28,422 nucleotides of DNA from NCBI GenBank assembly GCA_002371675.1, contig DFGE01000037.1, forward strand, positions 1 through 28,422, written 5' to 3'. Below the pieces are notes generated by a model. It ran no database searches and was not told where the DNA came from. It was given only the letters and a program-made list of their open reading frames with translations. The DNA is from Clostridiales bacterium UBA3758. GTDB lineage: Bacteria; Bacillota; Clostridia; Oscillospirales; Oscillospiraceae. Below are positions 20,150 through 28,422 of this stretch, one piece after another (positions within the stretch are counted from its first letter, which is position 1; every line of letters starts with the position of its first letter). A program made the position numbers and the translations under genes.

Positions 20150-21515
20150 GTTCTTCCTCCTCCCCGGCGAGCAGCGCGTCGAGCTCTTCGTCGCTCAGCT
20201 CGATTTCCTCCTCGTCCTCTTCGTCTTCCTCGTCCTCCTCGTCCTTGCCTCGCAGGAAATAAATCATGTCGCACTCCGCGGCGCGGGCGATCGCGGCGAG
20301 CTGTTCCTTCGTCACGGTCTCGGCGAGGGCGGCGAGCTCCAGCGGGCCGCAGTCCGTTCCGTCGAGCGCCTGGGCGAGATAGAAGCCTTCGAGCTCTCCC
20401 TGGCTGTCCATGGTCATACGCAGCTCCGAGGCGACTCCCTTGCGCGCCGCGTCGAGCTCCTCCTCGCTGATCTCGCCCTTCGCCATGCAGTCCAGCTGAT
20501 GGAGGATCTCGTCTCGGGTCTCCTCACAGCGCTCAAAGTCGATGCCCGCGGCGGCGAGCAGCAGGCCCTTGTGCAGCTCGGTCATGGAATAGACGGAGTA
20601 GCACAGCCCCTTCTTCTCGCGGACGTTGAGGAAGAGCTTGGAGGTCGTGTTGCCGCCGAACACGGCGTTGAACACCATGAGCGCGGGCAGATCCGGCTCC
20701 TCCATCGCCTCGCCCAGACGCCAGCCCATCACGAGTCTGCCCTGTGTGACGGCCATCTTCTCCTCAAAGCAGCGCGGCTGCGCCTCGATCGCGTTGAGGC
20801 GCACGTCGGTGCCGATCTCATAGTCGATCTCGCCGCGGGGGAGCGTCATGAGCGCGTCGCGCAGGATCGCGGTCAGCTCCTTCTCGTCGGCGCGCCCGCA
20901 GTAGAAGATCTCCACCGGGCTCGTCTGCAGCAGCGTATGATACTGCTTGGTGAGCTTTTTATAGTTGATGCTCTCGGTATCCTCCTCCGAGCCGAGGCTG
21001 CCGACGGCAAAATCCTCAAAGCAGCACATCTCCTCGATGCAGCGCTGCACCGCGTAGGAGCCCTTGGAGTTGATGCGGCTGCGGATGCGCTCGAGCTGCT
21101 TTTCCTTTTCACTGTCCACATACTGCGGACGGAGCAGCCCCCCGCGGGTGTTGGGCGAGAGCAGCAGCTGCCCGAGAAGCTCACAGGCCGGGCGCAGCAC
21201 GTCCTCCCCGCCGGGGAGGAAGGCGCCCTCGGGGATGCTCGCGTAAAAGCCGACCGCCTGGATCTCCCCGATGCGGCGCACCACGGGCTCCACCGCCGTA
21301 CCGTAGAGCTCGTCCATGCGCGCGGCGAGCGCGTCCAGATCCGGGTAGCGGGCGCAGCCGCGGCGCAGCACGCTGGGGATCAGCGCGTAGCTCGCTGCCG
21401 TCTCGCGCCGGAGCTGGCTGAGCAGCGAGAGGGAAAGGCAGGCCGTCTTGAATTTGTCCGTCTTGAGCGTACTGAGCCATACGCCGGGCATGATCTCGCT
21501 TCGCTTGAGTTCCAT
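20139..21515 (-). CDS. ymfF: M16 peptidase-like protein, YmfF-type (non-catalytic partner)
   Basis: 458 residues with the M16 fold but no HxxEH: the equivalent helix reads LIPSVLRRGCARYPD, so no zinc site. The second half has the usual FGGNTTSKLFLNVREKKGLC and YSVYS (about 290-315). Such proteins form the inactive half of a two-subunit clamp with the YmfH-type protein. CGGAGG precedes the ATG. The C-terminus (about 425-458) is extremely acidic, with DEEDEEDEEDEEE followed by ELSDEEL and more Glu, encoded by a GAA/GAG/GAC tract that could vary in length by slippage. It begins the probable ymfF-ymfH-lgt-unknown-mntP-vanY operon. Confidence 0.88.
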   Translation of the reverse strand: MELKRSEIMPGVWLSTLKTDKFKTACLSLSLLSQLRRETAASYALIPSVLRRGCARYPDLDALAARMDELYGTAVEPVVRRIGEIQAVGFYASIPEGAFLPGGEDVLRPACELLGQLLLSPNTRGGLLRPQYVDSEKEKQLERIRSRINSKGSYAVQRCIEEMCCFEDFAVGSLGSEEDTESINYKKLTKQYHTLLQTSPVEIFYCGRADEKELTAILRDALMTLPRGEIDYEIGTDVRLNAIEAQPRCFEEKMAVTQGRLVMGWRLGEAMEEPDLPALMVFNAVFGGNTTSKLFLNVREKKGLCYSVYSMTELHKGLLLAAAGIDFERCEETRDEILHQLDCMAKGEISEEELDAARKGVASELRMTMDSQGELEGFYLAQALDGTDCGPLELAALAETVTKEQLAAIARAAECDMIYFLRGKDEEDEEDEEDEEEIELSDEELDALLAGEEEEHAE

Positions 21516-21557
21516 AGCGCACCTCCGTAAGCAGGATATCGGCTAACTAACTTAAAT

Positions 21558-21566
21558 ATAATATCA
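21558..21566 (-). promoter_or_regulatory. Probable extended -10 of the ymfF operon
   Basis: On the minus strand TG-A-TATTAT lies about 45 bp before the ymfF start, within an AT-rich run. The -35 is poor, so the promoter would depend on the extended -10. Confidence 0.4.
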
Positions 21567-21599
21567 CAGTTTGTCCGTAAAGGAAAGCGGAAAATACAC

Positions 21600-21619
21600 C
21601 CGCCGCGCTGTGCGGGCGG
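21600..21619 (-). terminator. Weak terminator after the glucan synthase gene
   Basis: On the minus strand, CCGCC-CGC, loop ACA, GCG-C-GGCGG with one bulged base, then GTGTATTTTCC, directly after the stop codon. Stem is GC-rich, the T-run is short. Confidence 0.5.
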
Positions 21620-21622
21620 CCC

Positions 21623-24600
21623 TCACGCCTCCTCCCAGCCCATCTCCCTCGCTGCGCGCAGATACCAGCCCGCCGAGCCCGTGTACCAGCTCCAGCCGGC
21701 TCTCCCCTCCCGCCCCGGCGCGGCGCAGACGTCTGCCGGGAGCACGAAGGGCTCTGCCTGAAAGCGGGAAGGCTCGTGCGCGGCGGGGAGCAGCAGCTCG
21801 AGGATACGCCGTGCCCTGTCCCGCCGACCGCGGCGCAGCAGCGCAAGGGCGAGAAAAATGGCGCCGTGGCTGTACTGCCCGCCGTTTTCCCGCACGCCGG
21901 GGCCGTAGCCCGCGAGATAGCCGGGGTAGCGTTCGTCCGCGCCGTAGGGCGGATCGAGCAGGCGCACGAGGCCGTGCTTCTCGTCCACGAGCCGGGCATA
22001 GGCCGCCTCCAGCGCCGCATCCACATGCACGTCGTCCGCCCAGGGGCAAAAGGCTGCCCAGGCCTGTGGCAGCGCGTCAATGCGCTCCTCCCCGCCGAGC
22101 GTTTCGCCGTCCGCCCAGTAGCCGCGGCGGTAAAAGCGGCCGTTGAAGCTCCGCTCCGCCGCCCGGCCGATCCGCTCCGCCGCCGCGCGGTATAGTTCCC
22201 CGTCCTCGCCGCGGCTCTCCAGCAGGCCGGCAAAGCGCGCGGCCACATGCGAGAAAAAGAAGCCGAGCCATACGCTCTCGCCATCCACGGCGTCGAGGCC
22301 GTCGTTCCAGTCCCCGCTTCCGAAGCGGGGCAGGCCATGCGCCCCGACGCCGCGCGCGAGGCAGCAGTCGAGCGCGGCGCGCGCATGCCGCAGCACCGGC
22401 GCGCAGCCGCTGAAGGCGGCCTGTTCATAGCGGTCGCGCTCCCCGTCGCCCAGGGGCGCGGAGGCGAGCCAGGGCGTTTCCTCCCGCAGGAGGCTCTCGT
22501 CCCCCGCGCTGTCCATATATTCGCAGAGCGCCCAGGGCAGCCAGAGCAGATCGTCCGAGCAGCGGCTGCGCAGCCCCCGGTCGCCCGCGGGCAGCTCATG
22601 CCACCAGTGCATGACGTTGCCCTCGGCGTACTGGTGCCGACAGCAGCGCAGGATCTGCTCGCGCGCGAGTTCAGGATCGAGGAACAGGAGGTTCACCGCG
22701 TCCTGCAGCTGATCTCGGAAGCCGTAGGCGCCGCCGCGCTGATAGAGGCTGCTGCGGCCAAGCAGCCGCCCAGCGAGCGTCTGATAGACCGCCCAGCCGT
22801 TCAGATAGCAGTCGATCGCGTCGCTGCCGGAGGCAAAGCGCGGCCTGCCGCAGCGCGCTTTCCACGCGCTGCACGCGAGATCCCGCTGCCGCCGCGCCTC
22901 GGCGGGGTCGAGCAGCGCGCGCAGCCTTTCCTCCGGGCAGGTGCCGCAGACAAGCACCGTGGTCTCCGCCGCTGTCATGCGCAGCGAGAGCGCGGCCGGC
23001 TCGTATTCCTCCGTCTGCCCGCAGGGCACGCTCGCCCCTGCGCGGAAGACCAGCCCCTCCTGCAGACACTCCGGGTTCTCCGCGCAGAAGAGCCCCTCCG
23101 AAAAGCTGCCCCGCAGCGAGGAGGCGTCCTCCGGGGCGAGCTGCGGCTGCAGCTGCCAGAGCAGCTCCAGCCCCTCCGCGCCATCCAGCAGCAGCACGCG
23201 CGCGTCCGCGTCCTCGCAGAGGAAGAGCTCCGCCGTCGTCCAGCGGCCGCCGAGCTCCTTTTCCCAGCGGGCGCAGCCCGGCGCGAAGCTGACGGTGCAG
23301 GGGCGGCCGTCGTTGGCGGCGAAGAGGCTCACGCGCCTGCCGCGCAGCTGCGCCGTGAGCGCCTCGCTGCCCTGCACGCCGCGGACATCCGCCATCGGCG
23401 GCAGGAGCGGGAGCATCCGCGCATTGCGAAGCCAGAGCGCGGCGGGGCCGCAGTCCGCCGCGATACAGCCGAGGCTGCCGTTGGAAAGCGGCAGCTGCCA
23501 GGCGCGCGGCGGCAGCCTGCCGCCCGCCCGGAACACGAAGCGCTCTCCCTCCTGCCTGAACGCCGGGATCGTCTCCCCGCCGCGTGCACCGCCGGGGACG
23601 GGCAGCGCAAGCGCAGGCGGGAGGAGGCGGAACTCGCCCGGGGAGAAGACCGCCCTGCTGCGCAGGCTCTCCGCCGCCGAGGCCGGGACGAGATGAACCC
23701 CGCCGCGCGCCGAGAGCAGCGCCTCCAGACCGAGCCGCCGCAGCTCCGCGCATACCCTGTCGCGCAGCGGGCTGCGGTAGGCGCCCTCCTCCTCGCAAAA
23801 CAGGGCGAGCTCCGCCTCCTGTCCGCCCAGACGCAGCAGCAAAAAGCGCCGCAGGAGCGGCAGGGCGTTCCTGTCTCCGGCGTCTGCGCAGAGGAGCGGA
23901 TAGTCCCCCGAGATGCCGAAGCGCCAGAGCTCGCTGCGCGGCGCGGCGCCGCCGGGTCTGCGCCGCAGCAGCGGCAGCAGGTCGAGCGCGGCGTCCTGCT
24001 CCTCCGCGCCGAGACCCAGCCGGGAGGCGAGCGCGGGCAGCAGCTCGCTTGCGCGCCACTCGCGCAGGATGCGCCGCGCGCCCTCCTCTGCGCTCCGGCG
24101 ATCCCAGCCGAAGCAGAGCGCGAGGCGGAGCGTCTGCTCCTCCCCTGCGCGCAGCGGCAGCAACAGACTCATCTGCACAAGCGGCGGATCATAGCGCCAG
24201 AGCGCTTCGCGATCGCAGAGCAGGCAGAGGAAGCATGCGCGCTTTTCCCCGCGCCTGAGTCGGCAGAGCAGCAGCCCGCCGGGGATCTCCTCGGCGCTGA
24301 TGCCGAGCTCCCAGTACGCCGGGTGCGCGTCCACATCGCGCTGTGCGGCGAGGAGCGGGCGCAGCTGCAGCGAGAAGGGGTATTCGCCTTCCTCCTGCGC
24401 GCAGAGCGTATAGCTCCGTCCCTCGCCTGTCTCTCCCGCCGCGGCAAAAATGCGTTCGTGCATCTGCACGCTCCCCTCTGCGCGAAGCAGGCTCACGCTG
24501 TCGCGTCCACGCTGCATGCGCGCGGCGCTCTTCATCACGGCGGGTCCGGGGCTCGTATAGACCGTGAGCGCGCCGCAGCGAGCCTCCGTGGCGCCGCCCG

Positions 24601-27600
24601 GCTCGGCGCGGATGCTCCAGACGCCGTTTGTGAGCAGCGTCTCCCCCTCTGAGCGGAGGCTCTGCGCCGTCTGACTGCGCGCGGGACGCTCCGCCGGGGC
24701 GCTGGTCTCGCGGCGCAGCAGGGGCGGATCCTCCGGCAGACGCTCCTGCAGCAGCAGGCGGAAGGCGCGCATGGCAGGGTTCCGGAAAAAGAGCTTTTGC
24801 ACGGCGTTCTGCTCCAGCGCGTTCGCCGCGGCAAGCACGCTCATCCCGATATGGTGCGCCATGAAGCAGTCCACCCGCTCGCCCTCGCTCTTTTCGCAGC
24901 GCTCGGGCGTGTAATCCATCGCCTCGAGGAAACCGAAGCGGCCGCGCGCCCCGCCGCGCTCGAGGGCGCGGAGGTTGCGCACGGCGGCCTGCGCGTCCAC
25001 GGCGAGGGCGAGGAAGCTCGCGTATGGCGCGGAGACAAAGTCGGCCTCCTGGCCGCGCTTGAGCGCGAGCGCGGCGCAGCCGTTGGCCTTGTAAACGTAT
25101 TCCAGATCCGCCCCGAAGGCATAGACAGCGCTCTCCGAGAGTCCCCAGGGCTTGCCCGGCATGCGCTGGCGCTGCTGGGCGTAGAGGCAGAAGCGCGCGC
25201 TCTCCCAGAGGAGGCTGCCGCGCTCATAGGGCAGGAAGAGCGCCGGCATCAGGTACTCGAACATCGTCCCCGTCCAGCTGGCGAGGCCGCGGTAGCCGTC
25301 TTTCTGCAGTTGACCGCGGCCGAGGCGCCGCCAGTGGGAGGCGGGCACGTCGCCGCGCGCAACGGCCAGATAGCTCGTGAGCATCGCCTCGCTCGCCATC
25401 AGATCGTACCAGCCTCCGCAGCCCTCGCGGCGCGTGGGGTCGTAACTGATGAAAAACAGGCCGCGGCGGCGGTCGAAGAGCGGGGCGAAGTCCATCTCCG
25501 CGGCGAGTCGCCCGGCGCGCCGGGCGAGATCCTCCCGGCCGAAGTTCAGCAGCGCGCTCTCCGCAGCGAGCAGCGCGGCGCAGAGATTGCCGCTGTCCAC
25601 GGTGGACAGCAGCAGCGGAGGCAGGGGGCGCAGCGTGCGCGTATCGACCCAGTTGGGCAGATGGCCGAAATAGCGCGGCAGCGCCTCGATGGCGGTGAGC
25701 AGCTTCTCCATGCGCGCCGCTGCCTCTCCCCTGTCGATCAGGCTCAGTTCCGCGGCCGCAGCGTGCGAGAGCAGGCAGAGGCCGATGTTCGTGGGCGAAG
25801 TGCGGTGCGCCGCGCCGAGCGGCGGCTGCACCTGCACATGATCCGGCGGGAGGAAATGCTCCTCCTCCGTGCAGCAGCGCTCAAAATAGCCGTAAGCTTC
25901 CGCGGCGGCATGGCGCAGCCAGGCGCGGTCGGGCGCGGAGAGCTCCTTCTCCTTCTGCGCCGGGAGGGCGAGCGCGAAGGCCGTGACCGGACTCAGCAGC
26001 CACAGCAGCCCCGCGGCCTTGCCGAGGATCACCGGGGAGAAGGCCATCAGCAGCACCCCCAGGGCGACGCTCTGCCCCATCTGGCGGATATGCGCCGCGA
26101 GGCTCCGATCCCCGCCCTCGCTCTGGGCGGCGGTGCGCCATTGGAGAAGGTTCCTGCCGCTCACCCAGAGCCGCCAGAGGGCGGACGCGATGGCCGTGAG
26201 GCAGATCCAGGCCTCGTAAGGCAGCAGCCAGAGGCGGAAAAAGCTCTGCACAATGGCGCCGCCCGCGCCGCTGAGCAGCCTTGTCATGCGCCGCGGCCGC
26301 CCGCCGCGGCGCAGGCTCTCCGCTCCGAGGGCGATCAGCAGCTGTGCCAGCAGGGCGGAGAGCGCGGCGAGCGCCGTCAGCCGCAGACCCCGCCCGGGCA
26401 GGAAGAAGCCCGCGAGGATCGCCGCGAGCGTAGCCGGGGCGATCAGGCTGCGGCGCAGCTTTTCCGCGAAACGCCAGCGCTCCAGCGGCGGGAGCCCGCG
26501 TCGGAAGAGGAAGGGCAGGTTCTGCCAGTCCCCGCGCGTCCAGCGGTGCAGTCGGCGGAAGAAGGGCAGCGGGCGGGCGGGAAAGGCGTCCGCGGCCTCT
26601 GCCTGCCCCACGCGCGCACAGCGCAGCAGCGCGCCCTCCACCGCGTCGTGCGAGAGGATGCGCCCGCAGGGCAGTTCGCGCGTCGCACGCAGGAACACGC
26701 TCAGGTCGATCAGGCCCTTCCCGGAGAAGCCCGCGCTGCCGAAAGCGTCCATCTCGCGCTCGCCCGAGAGCGCGCCGTAGGGATCGCTGCCGCCGCCCCC
26801 GGAGAACACGAGGGCAAAATCCGTCTCCCCCGCGGAGCGCAGCTCCGCCGTGAGGCGCGGCTGCAGGATCCCGTAGCCCGCCGTGACGCAGCGGCGTCCC
26901 TCGTCGAACTGCGCGCGGTTGAGCGGGTGGAGCATCGCGCCGATGAGCGCGCCGGCCGAGCCGGGCAGGAGGCGTGTGTCGCTGTCGAGCGTGAGCAGGA
27001 AGCGCGTCCCCGCAAGCCGCGTCGCATCCCCCGTGACGCGCAGCTCGCTCTCCTCCCCGGCGAGCAGCTTTGCCAGTTCCAGCAGCGCGCCGCGCTTGCG
27101 GTCGAAGCCTGCCCAGCGCCCTGCCTGCTCGCGGCGCGGGCGCGTAAACAAAAAGAAGCCGCCGCCCCGACTCCCGTTGAGCCGGGCGATCTCCTCCTCG
27201 GCGGCGGCGAGTACGGCGGCGTCCGCGAGCTCGACCGCCGCGCCGCTCTCCGGCAAATCAGCAAGCAGACCGAAGCAGAGCGCCTCCCCTTCGGCACGGC
27301 AGACCAGGCTCAGCTCCTCCAGCCGCGCTGCCATCCGGCGCGCGTCCTCCGCATCCGTGAGCAGACAAGAGAGGACGCAGAGCGTCTTCCCTTCGCGCGG
27401 CACGCCGCGCCCCGTCTCCATGCGGAAGACGCGGCGCGGGCGCGTGAACTGCTGCAAAACGAGGTCGAGCGCGCTCTTGACCAGCTCCGAGGCGGGCAGG
27501 AGCAGCAGCGGGAGACTCTGCGGCGCGCCGCAGGCACGGGCAAGCAGGAGCGACAGCGCGAGTGTGAGCACGAGATTCAGCGCGATGAAGACGCGCTGCC

Positions 27601-28360
27601 GCCCCTCCCCCGGCTCTGAAAAGAGCAGGAAGCCCAGATGCCGCCGCTCTTCCCTGGCACGGCAGACGATGGCGCGGGCATAGTCCAGCTCCTCGACGCC
27701 CTCCCGGCGCGCGAGGCGGGCAAGGCGGTCGAGATACGCGCCGCGGCTCGCCGCATCCATATGGGCGTAGACCCCGCCGGGATCCGCGCAGAGCACGGCC
27801 CCCGTGAGATCGACCGCCGTGAGCAGTCTGTCCAGATCCAGCAGTGAGAGCATGCGCAGGGTCTCAAACGCGGCGGCGACCCTCCGCTCCCGCTGATCCG
27901 CCTCGCCCGGGGAGGCGATGCGCTCGAGGCAGGCCAGGCGCAGCAGCTCCGGGAAGAGCAGCAGCTCGGTGCGGCGCAGCGGCCTCACGGCCTGAAAACC
28001 CTCCAGATACCGCCGGCAGAGCGCTTCGTCCGCGCCGTCCTCCGCCCCGGCGAGCAGCGCACGGCAGAGCTGCAGGAGCAGCGCCTCGCCTCTGCAGCAG
28101 CGCAGCTTGCCGCCGGCGCGCAGCGCGTTGGCCGCCTCCTGATACGCGCCGATGGCGAGATAGGCGTTATCCAGCAGCCAGAGCTCCGCTCCTTCAGGCT
28201 CTCCGATGGCTTCGGCGCGCTCCTTCTCCCGCCGGATCGCGCGCATATTACGCCGCAGCGCGGGCAGGAGCCTGGCCGCGCGCAGCTCCCCGTCCGGGGG
28301 CAGGCTCTGCGCGAGCGCGGAGGCGCGCTCCTCCGGCGTTCTCTGCTCATTTGTCTTCAT
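21623..28360 (-). CDS. Cyclic beta-1,2-glucan synthase (GT84-GH189-GH94)
   Basis: 2245-residue membrane enzyme of the Cgs/NdvB type. The first ~300 residues include a helical cytoplasmic part and membrane segments near 264-310. The glycosyltransferase (GT84) shows DSD at 459-461 and HRWTRGDWQ at 605-613, and further membrane helices lie at about 645-800. The middle region (about 820-1215) has the TSPTNIGL, GWYDLMASEAMLTSYLAVAR and VDCFMAHHIGMS stretches of the glucan-cyclising domain now classed GH189. The C-terminal GH94-type phosphorylase part (about 1230-2245) keeps GFRDQLQDAVN, HQYAEGNVMHWWHE and the general-acid motif GDWNDG (2016-2021). All three activities therefore look possible: polymerise UDP-glucose, trim, cyclise. 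Rhizobial homologues are about 2,800-2,900 residues, so this is compact. The start at 28360 has GGGAG seven bases upstream. A repeat hairpin lies in its leader. Confidence 0.88.
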   Translation of the reverse strand: MKTNEQRTPEERASALAQSLPPDGELRAARLLPALRRNMRAIRREKERAEAIGEPEGAELWLLDNAYLAIGAYQEAANALRAGGKLRCCRGEALLLQLCRALLAGAEDGADEALCRRYLEGFQAVRPLRRTELLLFPELLRLACLERIASPGEADQRERRVAAAFETLRMLSLLDLDRLLTAVDLTGAVLCADPGGVYAHMDAASRGAYLDRLARLARREGVEELDYARAIVCRAREERRHLGFLLFSEPGEGRQRVFIALNLVLTLALSLLLARACGAPQSLPLLLLPASELVKSALDLVLQQFTRPRRVFRMETGRGVPREGKTLCVLSCLLTDAEDARRMAARLEELSLVCRAEGEALCFGLLADLPESGAAVELADAAVLAAAEEEIARLNGSRGGGFFLFTRPRREQAGRWAGFDRKRGALLELAKLLAGEESELRVTGDATRLAGTRFLLTLDSDTRLLPGSAGALIGAMLHPLNRAQFDEGRRCVTAGYGILQPRLTAELRSAGETDFALVFSGGGGSDPYGALSGEREMDAFGSAGFSGKGLIDLSVFLRATRELPCGRILSHDAVEGALLRCARVGQAEAADAFPARPLPFFRRLHRWTRGDWQNLPFLFRRGLPPLERWRFAEKLRRSLIAPATLAAILAGFFLPGRGLRLTALAALSALLAQLLIALGAESLRRGGRPRRMTRLLSGAGGAIVQSFFRLWLLPYEAWICLTAIASALWRLWVSGRNLLQWRTAAQSEGGDRSLAAHIRQMGQSVALGVLLMAFSPVILGKAAGLLWLLSPVTAFALALPAQKEKELSAPDRAWLRHAAAEAYGYFERCCTEEEHFLPPDHVQVQPPLGAAHRTSPTNIGLCLLSHAAAAELSLIDRGEAAARMEKLLTAIEALPRYFGHLPNWVDTRTLRPLPPLLLSTVDSGNLCAALLAAESALLNFGREDLARRAGRLAAEMDFAPLFDRRRGLFFISYDPTRREGCGGWYDLMASEAMLTSYLAVARGDVPASHWRRLGRGQLQKDGYRGLASWTGTMFEYLMPALFLPYERGSLLWESARFCLYAQQRQRMPGKPWGLSESAVYAFGADLEYVYKANGCAALALKRGQEADFVSAPYASFLALAVDAQAAVRNLRALERGGARGRFGFLEAMDYTPERCEKSEGERVDCFMAHHIGMSVLAAANALEQNAVQKLFFRNPAMRAFRLLLQERLPEDPPLLRRETSAPAERPARSQTAQSLRSEGETLLTNGVWSIRAEPGGATEARCGALTVYTSPGPAVMKSAARMQRGRDSVSLLRAEGSVQMHERIFAAAGETGEGRSYTLCAQEEGEYPFSLQLRPLLAAQRDVDAHPAYWELGISAEEIPGGLLLCRLRRGEKRACFLCLLCDREALWRYDPPLVQMSLLLPLRAGEEQTLRLALCFGWDRRSAEEGARRILREWRASELLPALASRLGLGAEEQDAALDLLPLLRRRPGGAAPRSELWRFGISGDYPLLCADAGDRNALPLLRRFLLLRLGGQEAELALFCEEEGAYRSPLRDRVCAELRRLGLEALLSARGGVHLVPASAAESLRSRAVFSPGEFRLLPPALALPVPGGARGGETIPAFRQEGERFVFRAGGRLPPRAWQLPLSNGSLGCIAADCGPAALWLRNARMLPLLPPMADVRGVQGSEALTAQLRGRRVSLFAANDGRPCTVSFAPGCARWEKELGGRWTTAELFLCEDADARVLLLDGAEGLELLWQLQPQLAPEDASSLRGSFSEGLFCAENPECLQEGLVFRAGASVPCGQTEEYEPAALSLRMTAAETTVLVCGTCPEERLRALLDPAEARRQRDLACSAWKARCGRPRFASGSDAIDCYLNGWAVYQTLAGRLLGRSSLYQRGGAYGFRDQLQDAVNLLFLDPELAREQILRCCRHQYAEGNVMHWWHELPAGDRGLRSRCSDDLLWLPWALCEYMDSAGDESLLREETPWLASAPLGDGERDRYEQAAFSGCAPVLRHARAALDCCLARGVGAHGLPRFGSGDWNDGLDAVDGESVWLGFFFSHVAARFAGLLESRGEDGELYRAAAERIGRAAERSFNGRFYRRGYWADGETLGGEERIDALPQAWAAFCPWADDVHVDAALEAAYARLVDEKHGLVRLLDPPYGADERYPGYLAGYGPGVRENGGQYSHGAIFLALALLRRGRRDRARRILELLLPAAHEPSRFQAEPFVLPADVCAAPGREGRAGWSWYTGSAGWYLRAAREMGWEEA

Positions 28361-28380
28361 AGGCGATCTCCCATTCAACA

Positions 28381-28422
28381 ATAATGACTATAAGATGGCG
28401 AAAAGCCAAAAAGCTTTTCGCC
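28381..28422 (+). repeat. 42-nt hairpin repeat, copy 3, at the window end
   Basis: ATAATGACTATAAGATGGCG then AAAAGCCAAAAAGC and TTTTCGCC: arms GGCGAAAAGC (28397-28406) and GCTTTTCGCC (28413-28422) are a perfect 10-bp stem ending at the last base of the window. It lies 20 bp upstream of the glucan synthase start codon. In gene orientation the hairpin comes first and TCATTAT follows, as for copy 2 before the lipoprotein operon. Confidence 0.8.

Noticed and set aside
22247..27619. Two long plus-strand open frames (801 and 940 codons) opposite the glucan synthase gene
   Set aside because: Antisense shadows of a GC-rich gene; low-complexity Arg/Ala/Glu/Gln sequence without domains.

Overview
The window reads as chromosomal DNA of a high-GC, Gram-positive-type bacterium, most likely an Oscillospirales/Clostridia gut commensal. 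This is inferred from strong AGGAGG-type ribosome sites, lipobox lipoproteins, a YmfF/YmfH peptidase pair next to lgt, VanY-type peptidases, plant/host-glycan hydrolases, and GC-rich coding DNA with very long antisense shadow frames. I recognise no rRNA, tRNA, CRISPR array, prophage or plasmid backbone. Seventeen protein genes are supported, and most lie on the minus strand.

Layout. 1-503: no supported gene; two inverted copies of a dispersed 42-nt repeat and a hairpin. 504-2248 (-): two tandem lipoproteins with almost identical signal peptides and different mature parts. 2619-5417 (+): a large secreted M23-type protein. 5601-6797 (-): an AspT/YidE-type transporter without RCK domains. 7063-7287 (+): a small Lar-like zinc-ribbon protein. 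7699-8472 (+): a DUF134-NifX fusion regulator preceded by two perfect 12-bp palindromes over its promoter. 8542-10391 (-): a guanylate-kinase-like protein with a broken P-loop, followed by an iron-containing alcohol dehydrogenase. 10807-14717 (-): a GH2/GH36 pair, translationally coupled. 14865-15551 (-): a VanY-like peptidase with its own promoter. 15881-21515 (-): a probable operon ymfF-ymfH-lgt-unknown-mntP-vanY, i.e. envelope maturation plus Mn export, interrupted between ymfH and lgt by a 165-bp palindromic element. 21623-28360 (-): a 2245-residue cyclic beta-1,2-glucan synthase-type protein (GT84, GH189-like and GH94 regions).

Two functional themes stand out: the cell envelope (lipoproteins and Lgt, peptidoglycan peptidases, surface protein, cyclic glucan synthase) and carbohydrate use (GH2 plus GH36). 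The non-coding DNA is unusually rich in small repeats: a 42-nt hairpin repeat seen at both window ends and at two or three internal sites, two ~195-bp MITE-like elements inserted at terminator hairpins, and the palindromic element that supplies the last codons and stop of ymfH. These repeats, the twin-operator DUF134-NifX locus, and a set of enzymes with altered catalytic residues (M23, VanY, guanylate kinase) are the points most worth checking. All assignments are from reading the sequence; no database search was possible.
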